Below, one piece after another: positions 1 to 11,260 of a stretch of DNA of 64,000 nucleotides; position 1 is the first letter of the stretch; the number at the start of each line of letters is the position of its first letter. The notes beneath the pieces are model-generated. The model searched no databases. It saw only the letters and a list, made by a program, of their open reading frames with translations, and had not been told where the DNA came from. Both the position numbers and the translations under genes were made by a program. The DNA is taken from contig JANQRI010000005.1 of assembly GCA_028284675.1 (NCBI GenBank), positions 62,001-126,000 of the forward strand, in the 5' to 3' direction. Source of the stretch: Gammaproteobacteria bacterium (lineage in GTDB: Bacteria; Pseudomonadota; Gammaproteobacteria; HTCC5015).

Positions 1-1
1 G

Positions 2-3000
2 TGTGGGCTTTCGTTTACTCCGCCGATAGAAACATCAACCATTACAGTTGTTAACGAACCGACCTTGGGTATCACCAAGGCTGTTGCACCGGGTGTCACT
101 AACTTTGGTCAGCCGGCCGTGTATACAATCGATATCACCGGAGCGAACGCGGGCGGCTTGCCGACTGTCGCTGGAGTAGATAATGACTGGACGGTGACTG
201 ATACATTGCCGCCAGGTGTCAGTGCCGGGGTGATTCCAGCAGTCCCCACCGGCACGATAATTACGATCGGTGCTACAGTATTTACCGATGTTGATACAAA
301 TATCCCGGTGACTGCCGGCGATACGATTATCTGGCAGGGTGACCGTGATGACCTGGTTCCGACGCTGCCCTCCATAACGGTGAACTTTACCGTTGATAGT
401 GGTCCGTTTTGTCCTCCTGATCCGCCGATTACCATTGGCAATACCGCGACACTTGACTATCCGAGTTGTGGCATCAATGTGGCAGACGGTGCCGCATTAC
501 TTGTGAACGATAGTCCGATTGATGGTGCGCTGCAGCAGTTTACGATTTCAGCCGGTACTCCGGCGCCATTTGAAACCGGTCGGCCTGATACTGATCTGGT
601 CGCGGTGAATGAAGCAAATGAAGGTGAGCGGATTACCTTTACCGCGACTTACCAGTTTCCTGTGGGTTATCCGGGTATCTGGAGCGGTTCATCCTTAACC
701 ACTGAGATGGGTACCGGCGCCGGCGGTTTAGCGGGTTCACCGTTGCAGCTGGCCTTTGTCGACGGGAATGGAGATGATTTGCCGACTGCCGGGGAAGTCA
801 GCGGTGTGACGGTTCAGGTGACCAATCCAGGTGGTCCGGATTTTCCGTTAACCAATCTGACGATCGGTGCCGCAGCAGGCCAGGTTACCGTAAACCCGGG
901 AGGTACGATCACAATAGCAAACCTCGATTTTATCGGTGCAGTGGTCGGTGCCAATATGGCCGATACCACTTTCACGATTGCCTACACTGTCACTGCACCG
1001 GAAGGTAATCTGGATGCAAATCTGCAGCCGCTGGATGAGGTTAACATTGGCGCATTTACCGAGCGCCTCACATTCTCAGTGGCGAACAACCCGGCCAGTT
1101 GCGGTGGCGGAATTGATTTTACTCAGGGGATTACCGGGATTCAGCTGGAGCGTTCCGATGTCGGCATTGGCGGTAATATCAGCACAACCAACGATGCCGG
1201 TGCTTGCGGTCCGACCACTGCGACCATTGATATCACCGCGCCGCCGGCCGGTGGGCTTAATGCCGATAATATCCGTATTTTATTGCAGGGCACGGACTAT
1301 GTATTGCCGAATATGGTCGGCGATTATACCTTCGGCGGTGCCGGCAACCTGGCTGCGCTCAATCCGACGATCAGTTTTGCCGGCAGTGATGTAATTATTG
1401 AAGTTACGCCGGGTGACGGCGGTAACCTGACCGGTGATTCGACAATCAGTTTTCCGGTAAATCTAAATGCCGCGGCGGCTGCGCGTGATTTGCCGGCAAC
1501 GGTGTTCTTTGACAGCAATCACACCTCGCCTGATTTTTCTATCGCGCTGGAAAGCGATGAAGACTATAACAATGCTGCGGTGCTGGCCGGTCCGGTGCAA
1601 ACCGCAAATCTGGATGTCGAGTTTTTTCCGCCGAATGTGATACTCGGTGATCCGAATAATTTTGCCGATGTTGATCCCGGTCAACCCGGACTCGAAGGGG
1701 TGTTTACCTGGCTGGTCAGAATCACCAATGTCGGCACTAATACCGTTTCGGGTTATGTGTTTTCGAACATGGTGCCGCCGGGCTTTTTACCGTTTCGTGC
1801 CGGTTCATCTCCGGTCGCGGATGCCGGTCTGCTGACCGATCCGCTGATGGTCTGGAGCGGTTTACCTGATTTGTTGCCGGGCGGTTCGGTTGAGATCACT
1901 GTTGCGATCGGATTGCCGCAAAACGCCGGTTGTAATGTGGGTAATCCGAATCAAACCACGGTTGCTTCCGGCTGTGTTGATGGCACCACGCTGTTTACTG
2001 AAAACGGCCCGAATGTTTTGTTTCCGGTTATTGATCTGCAGCTTGAGCACCTGGATACCAGTTTCTGTGAATTATGCCGTGATGGTACGGTGGAGCTGGA
2101 AGTGCGTAACGAAGGTGCCTCTGATTTATACGATGTTGTTGTAACCGAAAATCTCGCCGGTTCCGGTTTGGAATATGTGTTGGGCAGCACCGAAGTATTT
2201 GTCGAAGGCACTGCCGGATTCGTTGCGGTTGGTGATAATGCTGCAACCAATGCCACGCAAATTGTTTGGGATAGCACAAACATTGCGGCATTGGGACAGC
2301 TGCTATCCGAGATTAACGGTATGCCGTCTGAAATGACGATTCGGTTCCGGGTCCGGTCCTCAGACCCGAACGCGGAAAACCTGGTTGCGGCAAACCGGAA
2401 TATCAGTGCAAGCGGGGATTTTAATTTGTTTTGCGGTGATCCGGGTTTGCCATTGGTGGTCGATAATTTTCAGGTGCCCTTGCGTCAGCCGCAGCCGCAG
2501 GTGGAGAAACTTGGCCGAAACTTTTCGGCGCGGCAGACCGCAGCTGATTATGCCGACCCGGTATTTGGTGGTACAGATGACATCGTGATCTGGCAGGTTG
2601 ACGTTGCGAACAGTGGTGTAACTTCATCCGCTGATTTGGAAGACTTGCTGGTTAACGATACGGTTGCACCAGGCCTTAACTTTACGCTGCAATTTGTTTG
2701 TCCGACTGAGGCTGATGCGGATGCCCGCGCGGTCGCACTGGAAACATTGGTGGCTCCGGCAGATGCATGTATACCGTATTTACCGGTGTTAGATGTCGAT
2801 GACCCTTTCGGTAACCCGGGTAATGACCAGCCCGGTACGTTTATCGATGCTGCGGCCGGTAGCAGCGCTTTTGTTTATTACGTCGGTACGATTCAGAATC
2901 TTTGTACCAATGAAAATAATAATGTTGATATCCAGTGGGGTTGTGAGTCGAACAGTCCACCTGCGGGCGGTATCAATGCTGACGGTAGTGGCGGTGCATT

Positions 3001-6000
3001 ATCGGCAGGCCTTGCCGCAGGCGATGATGATGACAGTGCATTTCTGAGTACGACCGTTGATCCGAATGGTGTGCTGGTCACACAAACCTTTACCGGAACC
3101 AATACGGCTCAACCTGTGGGCACGAAAGGTATTCTGACAATTACCGTCACCAATAACAGCGGTGGTACGGTACGTGATCTTATTTTAACCGATACCCTGC
3201 CGACCGATTACGAGTTGGATTTGACCTCATTGAATCCGCCAAATACGCCATTTGTTGTGAATCCTGCATTTGGTGTGTATCCAGGTATTGCCGATACGTT
3301 TGCGGTTAATGCGACCAATCCGAATCAGCCGGTGTTTACATTTACCAGCTCAACCCAGGGGACGGTGAACCAGGCAAATTTATTGCGTAATGGTGATGAG
3401 TTGGTTTTGACCGTGGGTGTAGTGCGGGTGCGGCCGTTTGATAATGTTAATGACCCTGAAGTCAGAACCGAGAACCCAGGTGACGGTACCGACCCGGATT
3501 ATGCCCCACCGTTGCCGGCGGACGACGATAACACCGTCAGCCTGCAGTTCAGTAATACCTGTGGCACTGTATTCACTGATGCAGACAGTGTAAATCTGCC
3601 AAGCGTTATAGACGTTAATATCAACCCCGAGGATATCGATGTCGATATTAATCCGGCTGATCCTAACCTGCTGTTTATTCTCAGTGACCCGACCGCGACA
3701 TTAAACTTCAATGTTGTCGTTAGCAATAACGGTGGTCATGACGCAAGCGACTATGATACTTACGTAACCGTGGGTAACGGTATCGATCCCGGAGTGATAC
3801 CGGCCGGGTGTGCACTGGCTGCCCCACCGGCTGAGCTTGGTTTTCCGCCAACAAATCCGGCAGGCATATTGCCGCCGGAATATAACCCGGCTGATTCACT
3901 GACGTTTCGTTGTGTAACCACCGACCCAATACCTCCAGGCGGTTCCGATACATTTGGCTTTACCATACAGCGCGCATTGCCGTTGGGTGTGTCCGGAGAC
4001 TTAACATTTCGTGCCGATGTATTGGCACGCACTACATTAAGCGACGGGTCCGCGCCACCGGACCGGGGGGCGGCCGGTTATCCTTATTACTCCAAGGATA
4101 ATATTCTTGCCCGTATTATTGGTTTTAATTTATTTAAAACATTTTTCGGAAACTGCAGTGAGGATAATCCCCCGCCGGTTGCGAACGGTAATGTGATTAT
4201 CGGTGAAGAATGTACGTTTGAAGTCGAGGCTGAATGGTTTGGTTTCGCAACACCCGGTTTTGGCAATATTGAAGTACGCAATCCGCGCATCTATGAGGGT
4301 GCGCTCACGAACAACCCGCCGCCGCCCGAGGGCAACCCCGGTGTTGATCCGCCAAACCTGCCGGATACTTTGGACGGGCAGGGGCTGGTGAGTATTGATA
4401 CCACGGCCAGCAGCGCCGGTGTCAGTGTTGCGGTACAAAACCCGGCCGCACCCGCAGCGCTGGCCGAAACCGGATTGGCCTGGCGGTTAAATAATATTGC
4501 CGCGGTTGGTAATACCGAAGAACGTTTTATCGCGCGGGTGCGTTGGCGAACATTGAATGACCCGGTGAATACTTCGGCCGTGCCAAACCTGCATGCGGCA
4601 TTACAAAATGATGAAGTGAACGCGCGTTTTGATGTGTTTTTCTCAGGCACTGGTGCAACAGTGAGTTTTGATGAAACCACCGCAGGCTATCCACCGGCCG
4701 CATTGCGTATTGCCAGTGTCGTCGTAACCGAACCGAATGTCACGATTACCAAAGAAGTTTGTAACGAATCGATATCGATTGCTAACAACCCGGCTGATTC
4801 GGGAGCAAACTGCCAGCCGTTTGTCGCATTGCCTGGTTTGGTTATGGGGGATTCGGATGATTTATTTATTTATCGTCTGACGGTGAATAATGAAGCGGCC
4901 GCATCCGGTGTTCCCAGAGCGCCGGCTTATGATGTTGCGATCAATGACAGTTTTGATGCGAGCGACCAGATCGCCCCGTTCGATTTCACCACTGACGGGC
5001 TGGACAATGACGGCGACGGATTGGTTGATGCAGCGGATCTTGACGGCGAAGGCACGGTCGATGACCTGGTGCTGGTGAACGGCAACCCGGCGGATATTAC
5101 CATTGATTCGGCTAACAGCACGGCGTTGGCGCAGGTTGATCCCGGTGCCACGGTTGAGTTGTTTTATCGCGCGCGTCTGGACAATATGGTGACGCCGACC
5201 CAGCAGCTGATCAACACGGCAGACGGCACGTATGATAGTTTACCCGGCGCGTCCGGATCACAGTCGGCACCGCTAGGTGCCAGCGGTGCGTTAGGCGGCG
5301 CACGGCAATACAATATTCCACAGGCTCAGGCAACGATCGAAATCGATAACATCGTAGTTAATCCCGGTTCCAAGGAATTTATCGACAGTGCAAGGCGTGA
5401 TGCAGGTCTGGTTGCGGGCGTCTGTGCATCACCCTGTGTGGATGAGAATGTCGTGATCGGTGAAGAGGTCATGGTGGAGCTGGAATTCACGCTGCCATTG
5501 TCCGAATTGCGTCAATTTGCACTGGAGGACAATCTGCCGGCCGGTATTGAATGTATCGAGGCAATGGATATCGTGCTGCCGGTATTTAATCCGCCGGCAG
5601 TGGATCCGGGTTTTACCCCGGGCGGTGTATTTCCGGCGGCGACCTGTGATGCGAACCTGGTGCGTTGGGATTTAAGTCTGGCCGGCGATCAGACTCTGCA
5701 GGGCACCGGCGGTACGATGCAGTTCGATGTGCAGGCACGATTTATTGCCCGCGTACAAAATACTGTGGTCACAAACAACGGTGGCATTATCGCCAATGGG
5801 GGTGCATCCACGAATGTGAATGTTTCCTATCGCGATGCCGGCAACACGCTGGTGATGATTCCGATCGACGAAGCACGATTGACCGTGCAAGAGCCGGTTG
5901 TTACGGTCACCAAAACAATGGACCCGGTCGCACCGGCGATAACAGTCGATGCACGTGATTTGATTAATGTGACGGTGCAGGTGCAAAACAACGGTACCTC

Positions 6001-9000
6001 GCCGGCATACAATTTAAGATTGCAGGATGATTTAACCGCGCCCGGCACGAATCTGACTTATATCGCCGGCAGTCAGGGTGGTGCGAATATACCGGATGTG
6101 ATTGATTTAACGATACCAAATGCACCGGTATTTATTTTCAATAATCCATTGCCGCCCGCTGGTACCTTTACGTTTACGTTCCAGGTGCGTGCGGCGGATA
6201 TCGTACAGCCTCTGGAAGAACTCAATAATACCGTGGCTGCCCGTTTTACCTCGTTACCCAATAACAATGTTGCGTTGAATGCGGGTGGTGCCATCGGTTT
6301 GGATGGTGCGCCCAACGGTATGCGGACCGGTGCGATCCCGCCGGCCGGAGATCCGGTGAATGACTATGAAGCACAAGGCGTGGATCAGGAAATCGTGCCG
6401 CCGTTGACGATTGTGAAAAACGATCTGACTCCCGGCGTACCGACGACAATCGGGGTCAGGAAAAATTTTGAAGTTGTACTGACCCTGCCGGAGGGTGTTA
6501 GCAACGGTGTGATTGTAAATGACAATCTGATGGCCGGTACAACCAGCTTTGTGCTGGAGAATAATGCTGCTTTCGATATCGTTTATACGTTTCAGGATAT
6601 CGTCAGCATCAACGGCGTGCCGGTTGCCGGTTTTGCAACGCCCGCAGATGCGGAAGCGGCGATGGCGGCATTTACCGCGGTTGATGCCGCCACCGGCCTG
6701 GTAATCTGGAACTTCGGCAATGTTGTGACTGCGATAGAGCAGGACCCGCTAACCACCGTGGTGAATCCACGCATTGTGATTAATTATTTTGCACGGGTCG
6801 GCAACAATGTGACGACTGTAGCCGGTGCAACTTTACAGAATGCAGCCGATTCGAATTATATTAATGGCGAAAACGGTGGTGTTGAAGTTATTAATGCGCC
6901 GTTGTTAGGGCCGTTTGTCGTGGTGGAGCCGGATTTGGTCGTGAATAAAACCGGTCCGGCGGTCATGAACCCGGCAGTACCGGCTTCATTTACGATTACC
7001 GCGGACAATATCGGCACATCAACTGCGTGGGATGTCACAATCACCGATTTATTACCAAACCTGGATCCGGCTCCAGGTGGTATGTGCGATAACGCGCCGG
7101 TGATAACCGCGATTGATGTGGCCGGCCGTGCACTGGTGGAGAATGTTGATTATACGTTAACGTTTAATCCGGCACCGGCCTGTACGTTTTTAATTACATT
7201 AATACCGACTGATGCTGCGCCGCCGGCTAACAATGCGCGTATCGATGCCGGTGAGACGCTGACGGTTGTTTACGATCATGTCCTCGACGCAGATACGGCT
7301 TCGGCAACCAATCTGACCAATATTGCCGGCGCGACCCAGTGGTTTAGTTTGGACACCGACGGTGTGTTGGTGCCGCCGGAAATCAGAACCTATAACCGGG
7401 TATTAACCAACGGTACGGTCGGCGTGCCTGATCATGAAGATGCGCATACGCTATTGGCTCAAGGGCCGGTATTGTCCATATCGAAGTTGGTTACAAACTT
7501 AACCACAGGGCAGGGGCCTGCTGTCAATGTCAGTGCAAGCCCCGGGGATGATTTGCAATTTACATTGCAAGTGGATAACACCGGACCCGTTGCGGGGAAT
7601 AATGTTCGGGTGTTTGATGACCCTGATTTATTGAATACACCGCCGGGTTATTACGAAAATTTTTCCACAGATCCGACCGAAAGGCTGCGGAATGTAACAA
7701 TCAGTGCGCCCGCTACGGATAACTCATTGGTCGGTGGTGGTGTTAACAACTCGGGTTTTCTGGATATTACGCTAAATACGCTTGATGCCTGCCCGGCACC
7801 GCCGGCCTGTCCGCCGGGCAGTTCTGCAACCGTTACCTTCGATATTACATTGGATCAGGAAATCCTGAACACCGCGGTGCTGGATAATCGCGCGTCGACC
7901 AGCGTTTTAGGTTTACTTCCAGTGAATTCGAATTTGGTGCAGGTGCAGGTTGGCCAGACGCCAGGTCTTATTGTTGAAAAAACCTCACAGGATTTGACAG
8001 GTGATCCGAATGTGCTCGCGGTGGGTGATCAACTGCGCTATACGATTACCGCAAAAAATATTTCAAATGAAAACGCGGTTAATGTGTTATTACGCGATCA
8101 GATTCCGGCCAATACCACTTATGTTGCAAACAGTACTTTCCTGAACGGTTTTGCGGTGGCGGATCCGGCCGCGAATACTTCGGCATTAACCGATGGTTTG
8201 CTGATTAATTCGGTTGATGTTGCGGTGCCCGGGTTTATGACCGCAAATCCGGATCCGGCAGTGAATAATGTTGCAACGATACAGTTTACTGTCACTGTAA
8301 ACAGCAATCTTGTGAACGGCACGGTTATTTCAAACCAGGGTGTCGTAACCGGTCTGGGTGAAAACAACGGTCTGGGCTTTGTGCCGATTCTCAGCGATGA
8401 TCCGGCCACACCGGTTGCGAACGATCCGACCCAGGATATTGTCGGCAGCGGTCCGATTATCGATGCGCAGAAACAAGTCAGTATTGTTGCCGGCGGTGCC
8501 GACGGCACCGCGGATCCGGGTGATACCCTGCGTTATACCATCACGGTGTTTAACAGTGGCAACAGTCCAGCCACCGGAGTTCGGCTACGCGATGCGGTGC
8601 CGGCCAGTACGACGTATGCAGCGGATACTGTATCTCTAAACGGTCTTCCGGTTGCGCAACCTGACGGTGGTATTTCGCCGCTGATTGCGGGTATCGATAT
8701 CAGTTCCAGTGATTTGACGCCGCCGTTACCGGGTGCTGGTGCCGGAACTTTGTCTGCAGGTGGCGTTGCAACCATTGTTTTCGATGTGACGATCAATGGC
8801 GGCACTGCAGCGGGTACGATAATCAGCAACCAGGGTTTCATTACCTCCAATCAGCTGCCGGAAGAACCAACCGATCAGGATGGTAATGATGAAAACGGTG
8901 ATCAGCCGACTGAAATTGTCGTTGGCGGCATCCCGGAACTGGAAATTACTAAAGAAGTTGTGATTGTCGGTGGCGGTACTGCGCAGGCAGGCGGGCAGCT

Positions 9001-11260
9001 GGAATATCTGATCCGGGTTGAGAATACCGGGCCGGTGGCTGCGGATAATATCGTTATAAGCGATACGATGCCGGCATTGACGACCTATGTTAACGGGTCC
9101 GGCCGGATCAACGGCGCAGTCGCGGGTGTCACGTTTGCCGGTAATGTGTTGACTGCTGATTACACTTCGGTGTTTGGTACTTTGGGGCCGGGTGACTTTT
9201 TCCTGGTCACGTTCAGGGTGCAGATTGATGCATTGGGTAATCCGGGTCAGTCGATCGATAATACTGCGAACCTGGTTTGGAATGATGGGGCGCCACCGAA
9301 TTTTAATGCGGCTGATTCGGCCAGTGTCGATATCGGCGGGGCACCGGGTGTCGTCAACTTAAATGGCCTGATCTGGCATGATGCCAATCACAATGATTTG
9401 TTTGATCCGCTGCTTGAACAGTCATTGCAGGGTTGGGAAGTGCAGGTGTATTTTAATAATGCCGCGCCTACCTCTGCGGATACGCCTATCGCAACTGCAC
9501 CGCTGACCAGTGACAGCGGTTTGTTTAGTTTTAACGGTTTGTCACCGGGCGGGCCTTATACGGTTACATTTGCATTGCCCGCCAATAATGTTGCACTGGG
9601 TGAGACGGTATCGACTGCCGGTACGGCCGGCTTGATGATTATTACCGATATATTTGGCAGTGCCGGTAATAATCTCCAGGATGAAAATCTCGCGGTTGAA
9701 CCGACAGGCGTCGTTTACAATTCGGTCAGCCGCACCGGTGTCGGCGGTGCGCGAGTACGATTGGTACGCCCGGATGGTTCGCCGGTTCCCGCGGGTTGTT
9801 TTATAACTCCTGCACATTTGACCAATCAGCAAGGCAATAGCCCTGAGTTGCTTGGGCAGGTTACCCCGGGATTTCAAACCAGTGCCAGTGGACAGGAAGT
9901 TCCTGCGCAGGCCGGTTTCTATCGTTTCGACCTGAATTTTACAGATCCGGTTAATTGCCCAATTGGTCTGTCGGATTATCAAATCCAGGTTATAGTACCG
10001 AACGAAGATGATTTTGTTGCCGGCGTATCGGGCGTAATACCGCCGGATACCGGTCCGGTCAATCTAAATACCTGTACCGCACCGGCCGGCCAATCGGTGG
10101 ATACCATACCACCGCCGCCAGCAAGCACCTGTGATATCCAGGCACAGGGTTTGCCGCCTGATCCTGTCATTCCGCGCGGTAACGGCACGCGTTATTTTCT
10201 GGATCTGCAACTGGGTCAGACTTCGCAGAGCCTGTTTAATAATCATATTCCATTGGATCCTGTATTGGACGGTGTGGTCGCTATCGCGAAAACCACACCG
10301 TTAAAGAATGTTGTAAAAGGTCAGTTGGTTCCATATACGATTACATTGACCAATTCATTTACTTTCCCGCTGACCGGATTGTTTGTTCTCGATAATTTTC
10401 CGGCAGGTTTTAAATATGTTGAAGGTTCTGCACAGATCAATGGTGTCAGCACTGAGCCGGTAGTTGACGGCCTGACGTTAACCTGGAGTGATCTGACTTT
10501 GCAGGGGCTCGATACGATGACAATTAAGTTGTTATTAATTGTTGGTGCCGGTGTTGGCGAAGGCGAGTATACCAATACCGCACAAGCGTTTATTGCCGGC
10601 CTGGCCGGTTCTGTTTCCGGTGTCGCCAGTGCCACAGTACGCGTCGTACCGGACCCGACTTTTGATTGTTCAGATGTAGTCGGCAAGGTTTATGATGATC
10701 GCAATGCGAATGGTTATCCGGATAGCGGGGAACCGGGTATCCCGGGTGCAAGAGTGGTTACCGCCAGGGGGCTGGTGATCACCGCTGATCAATTCGGTCG
10801 TTTTCATGTTGTTTGTGCGGCGGTACCGAACCCTGACCGTGGTTCTAATTTTATTATAAAGCTTGATGAACGGAGTCTGCCTTCCGGATATCGGGTAACC
10901 ACTGAAAACCCGAGAGTCCAACGCCTGACCCGTGGTAAAGCCGCGAAGTTTAATTTCGGTGTCACCGTGCACCGAGTCGTGCGTGTTGATCTGACCGATG
11001 CGGCGTTTGAGCCGGGTGGTGCCGAGATACGTGAACACTGGCATTATGTGATCGACGATTTATTTAAGCAATTGCGCGAAGGTCCTTCAGTATTAAGGCT
11101 GTCATACCTGGGTGACAGAGAGTCCGGCAGTCTGGCTGCACGGCGGGTCAAAGCAACCAAGAAGCTGATCGCCAAACGCTGGAAGGCATTAAGTTGTTGC
11201 TACAACCTGCAGATTGAAACCGAAGTATTCTGGCGTACCGGCCGGCCGGGGGACAAGTGA
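2..11260 (+). CDS. Giant DUF11-repeat surface protein, C-terminal part (5' end outside window)
   Basis: The reading frame is open to the left window edge, so the true start lies upstream; about 3,750 residues are visible. It consists of many beta-rich DUF11 ('conserved repeat') modules, each about 120-180 residues. They are recognisable by recurring phrases such as LxVxKT, YTITxxN and LRDxxPxxTTY; clear late copies lie at about 7,960-8,450, 8,455-8,930, 8,935-9,340 and 10,270-10,650. An Asp/Gly calcium-loop-like stretch (DNDGDGLVDAAD) lies near 5,000-5,060. SdrD-B-like modules lie near 9,355-9,700 and 10,670-10,970. The last 95 residues resemble an OmpA-like peptidoglycan-associated domain. 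Its stop codon overlaps the start of the next gene, so the two are translationally coupled. By family knowledge this is an exported surface or adhesin-like protein; its ligand is unknown. Confidence 0.85.
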   Translation, partial: CGLSFTPPIETSTITVVNEPTLGITKAVAPGVTNFGQPAVYTIDITGANAGGLPTVAGVDNDWTVTDTLPPGVSAGVIPAVPTGTIITIGATVFTDVDTNIPVTAGDTIIWQGDRDDLVPTLPSITVNFTVDSGPFCPPDPPITIGNTATLDYPSCGINVADGAALLVNDSPIDGALQQFTISAGTPAPFETGRPDTDLVAVNEANEGERITFTATYQFPVGYPGIWSGSSLTTEMGTGAGGLAGSPLQLAFVDGNGDDLPTAGEVSGVTVQVTNPGGPDFPLTNLTIGAAAGQVTVNPGGTITIANLDFIGAVVGANMADTTFTIAYTVTAPEGNLDANLQPLDEVNIGAFTERLTFSVANNPASCGGGIDFTQGITGIQLERSDVGIGGNISTTNDAGACGPTTATIDITAPPAGGLNADNIRILLQGTDYVLPNMVGDYTFGGAGNLAALNPTISFAGSDVIIEVTPGDGGNLTGDSTISFPVNLNAAAAARDLPATVFFDSNHTSPDFSIALESDEDYNNAAVLAGPVQTANLDVEFFPPNVILGDPNNFADVDPGQPGLEGVFTWLVRITNVGTNTVSGYVFSNMVPPGFLPFRAGSSPVADAGLLTDPLMVWSGLPDLLPGGSVEITVAIGLPQNAGCNVGNPNQTTVASGCVDGTTLFTENGPNVLFPVIDLQLEHLDTSFCELCRDGTVELEVRNEGASDLYDVVVTENLAGSGLEYVLGSTEVFVEGTAGFVAVGDNAATNATQIVWDSTNIAALGQLLSEINGMPSEMTIRFRVRSSDPNAENLVAANRNISASGDFNLFCGDPGLPLVVDNFQVPLRQPQPQVEKLGRNFSARQTAADYADPVFGGTDDIVIWQVDVANSGVTSSADLEDLLVNDTVAPGLNFTLQFVCPTEADADARAVALETLVAPADACIPYLPVLDVDDPFGNPGNDQPGTFIDAAAGSSAFVYYVGTIQNLCTNENNNVDIQWGCESNSPPAGGINADGSGGALSAGLAAGDDDDSAFLSTTVDPNGVLVTQTFTGTNTAQPVGTKGILTITVTNNSGGTVRDLILTDTLPTDYELDLTSLNPPNTPFVVNPAFGVYPGIADTFAVNATNPNQPVFTFTSSTQGTVNQANLLRNGDELVLTVGVVRVRPFDNVNDPEVRTENPGDGTDPDYAPPLPADDDNTVSLQFSNTCGTVFTDADSVNLPSVIDVNINPEDIDVDINPADPNLLFILSDPTATLNFNVVVSNNGGHDASDYDTYVTVGNGIDPGVIPAGCALAAPPAELGFPPTNPAGILPPEYNPADSLTFRCVTTDPIPPGGSDTFGFTIQRALPLGVSGDLTFRADVLARTTLSDGSAPPDRGAAGYPYYSKDNILARIIGFNLFKTFFGNCSEDNPPPVANGNVIIGEECTFEVEAEWFGFATPGFGNIEVRNPRIYEGALTNNPPPPEGNPGVDPPNLPDTLDGQGLVSIDTTASSAGVSVAVQNPAAPAALAETGLAWRLNNIAAVGNTEERFIARVRWRTLNDPVNTSAVPNLHAALQNDEVNARFDVFFSGTGATVSFDETTAGYPPAALRIASVVVTEPNVTITKEVCNESISIANNPADSGANCQPFVALPGLVMGDSDDLFIYRLTVNNEAAASGVPRAPAYDVAINDSFDASDQIAPFDFTTDGLDNDGDGLVDAADLDGEGTVDDLVLVNGNPADITIDSANSTALAQVDPGATVELFYRARLDNMVTPTQQLINTADGTYDSLPGASGSQSAPLGASGALGGARQYNIPQAQATIEIDNIVVNPGSKEFIDSARRDAGLVAGVCASPCVDENVVIGEEVMVELEFTLPLSELRQFALEDNLPAGIECIEAMDIVLPVFNPPAVDPGFTPGGVFPAATCDANLVRWDLSLAGDQTLQGTGGTMQFDVQARFIARVQNTVVTNNGGIIANGGASTNVNVSYRDAGNTLVMIPIDEARLTVQEPVVTVTKTMDPVAPAITVDARDLINVTVQVQNNGTSPAYNLRLQDDLTAPGTNLTYIAGSQGGANIPDVIDLTIPNAPVFIFNNPLPPAGTFTFTFQVRAADIVQPLEELNNTVAARFTSLPNNNVALNAGGAIGLDGAPNGMRTGAIPPAGDPVNDYEAQGVDQEIVPPLTIVKNDLTPGVPTTIGVRKNFEVVLTLPEGVSNGVIVNDNLMAGTTSFVLENNAAFDIVYTFQDIVSINGVPVAGFATPADAEAAMAAFTAVDAATGLVIWNFGNVVTAIEQDPLTTVVNPRIVINYFARVGNNVTTVAGATLQNAADSNYINGENGGVEVINAPLLGPFVVVEPDLVVNKTGPAVMNPAVPASFTITADNIGTSTAWDVTITDLLPNLDPAPGGMCDNAPVITAIDVAGRALVENVDYTLTFNPAPACTFLITLIPTDAAPPANNARIDAGETLTVVYDHVLDADTASATNLTNIAGATQWFSLDTDGVLVPPEIRTYNRVLTNGTVGVPDHEDAHTLLAQGPVLSISKLVTNLTTGQGPAVNVSASPGDDLQFTLQVDNTGPVAGNNVRVFDDPDLLNTPPGYYENFSTDPTERLRNVTISAPATDNSLVGGGVNNSGFLDITLNTLDACPAPPACPPGSSATVTFDITLDQEILNTAVLDNRASTSVLGLLPVNSNLVQVQVGQTPGLIVEKTSQDLTGDPNVLAVGDQLRYTITAKNISNENAVNVLLRDQIPANTTYVANSTFLNGFAVADPAANTSALTDGLLINSVDVAVPGFMTANPDPAVNNVATIQFTVTVNSNLVNGTVISNQGVVTGLGENNGLGFVPILSDDPATPVANDPTQDIVGSGPIIDAQKQVSIVAGGADGTADPGDTLRYTITVFNSGNSPATGVRLRDAVPASTTYAADTVSLNGLPVAQPDGGISPLIAGIDISSSDLTPPLPGAGAGTLSAGGVATIVFDVTINGGTAAGTIISNQGFITSNQLPEEPTDQDGNDENGDQPTEIVVGGIPELEITKEVVIVGGGTAQAGGQLEYLIRVENTGPVAADNIVISDTMPALTTYVNGSGRINGAVAGVTFAGNVLTADYTSVFGTLGPGDFFLVTFRVQIDALGNPGQSIDNTANLVWNDGAPPNFNAADSASVDIGGAPGVVNLNGLIWHDANHNDLFDPLLEQSLQGWEVQVYFNNAAPTSADTPIATAPLTSDSGLFSFNGLSPGGPYTVTFALPANNVALGETVSTAGTAGLMIITDIFGSAGNNLQDENLAVEPTGVVYNSVSRTGVGGARVRLVRPDGSPVPAGCFITPAHLTNQQGNSPELLGQVTPGFQTSASGQEVPAQAGFYRFDLNFTDPVNCPIGLSDYQIQVIVPNEDDFVAGVSGVIPPDTGPVNLNTCTAPAGQSVDTIPPPPASTCDIQAQGLPPDPVIPRGNGTRYFLDLQLGQTSQSLFNNHIPLDPVLDGVVAIAKTTPLKNVVKGQLVPYTITLTNSFTFPLTGLFVLDNFPAGFKYVEGSAQINGVSTEPVVDGLTLTWSDLTLQGLDTMTIKLLLIVGAGVGEGEYTNTAQAFIAGLAGSVSGVASATVRVVPDPTFDCSDVVGKVYDDRNANGYPDSGEPGIPGARVVTARGLVITADQFGRFHVVCAAVPNPDRGSNFIIKLDERSLPSGYRVTTENPRVQRLTRGKAAKFNFGVTVHRVVRVDLTDAAFEPGGAEIREHWHYVIDDLFKQLREGPSVLRLSYLGDRESGSLAARRVKATKKLIAKRWKALSCCYNLQIETEVFWRTGRPGDK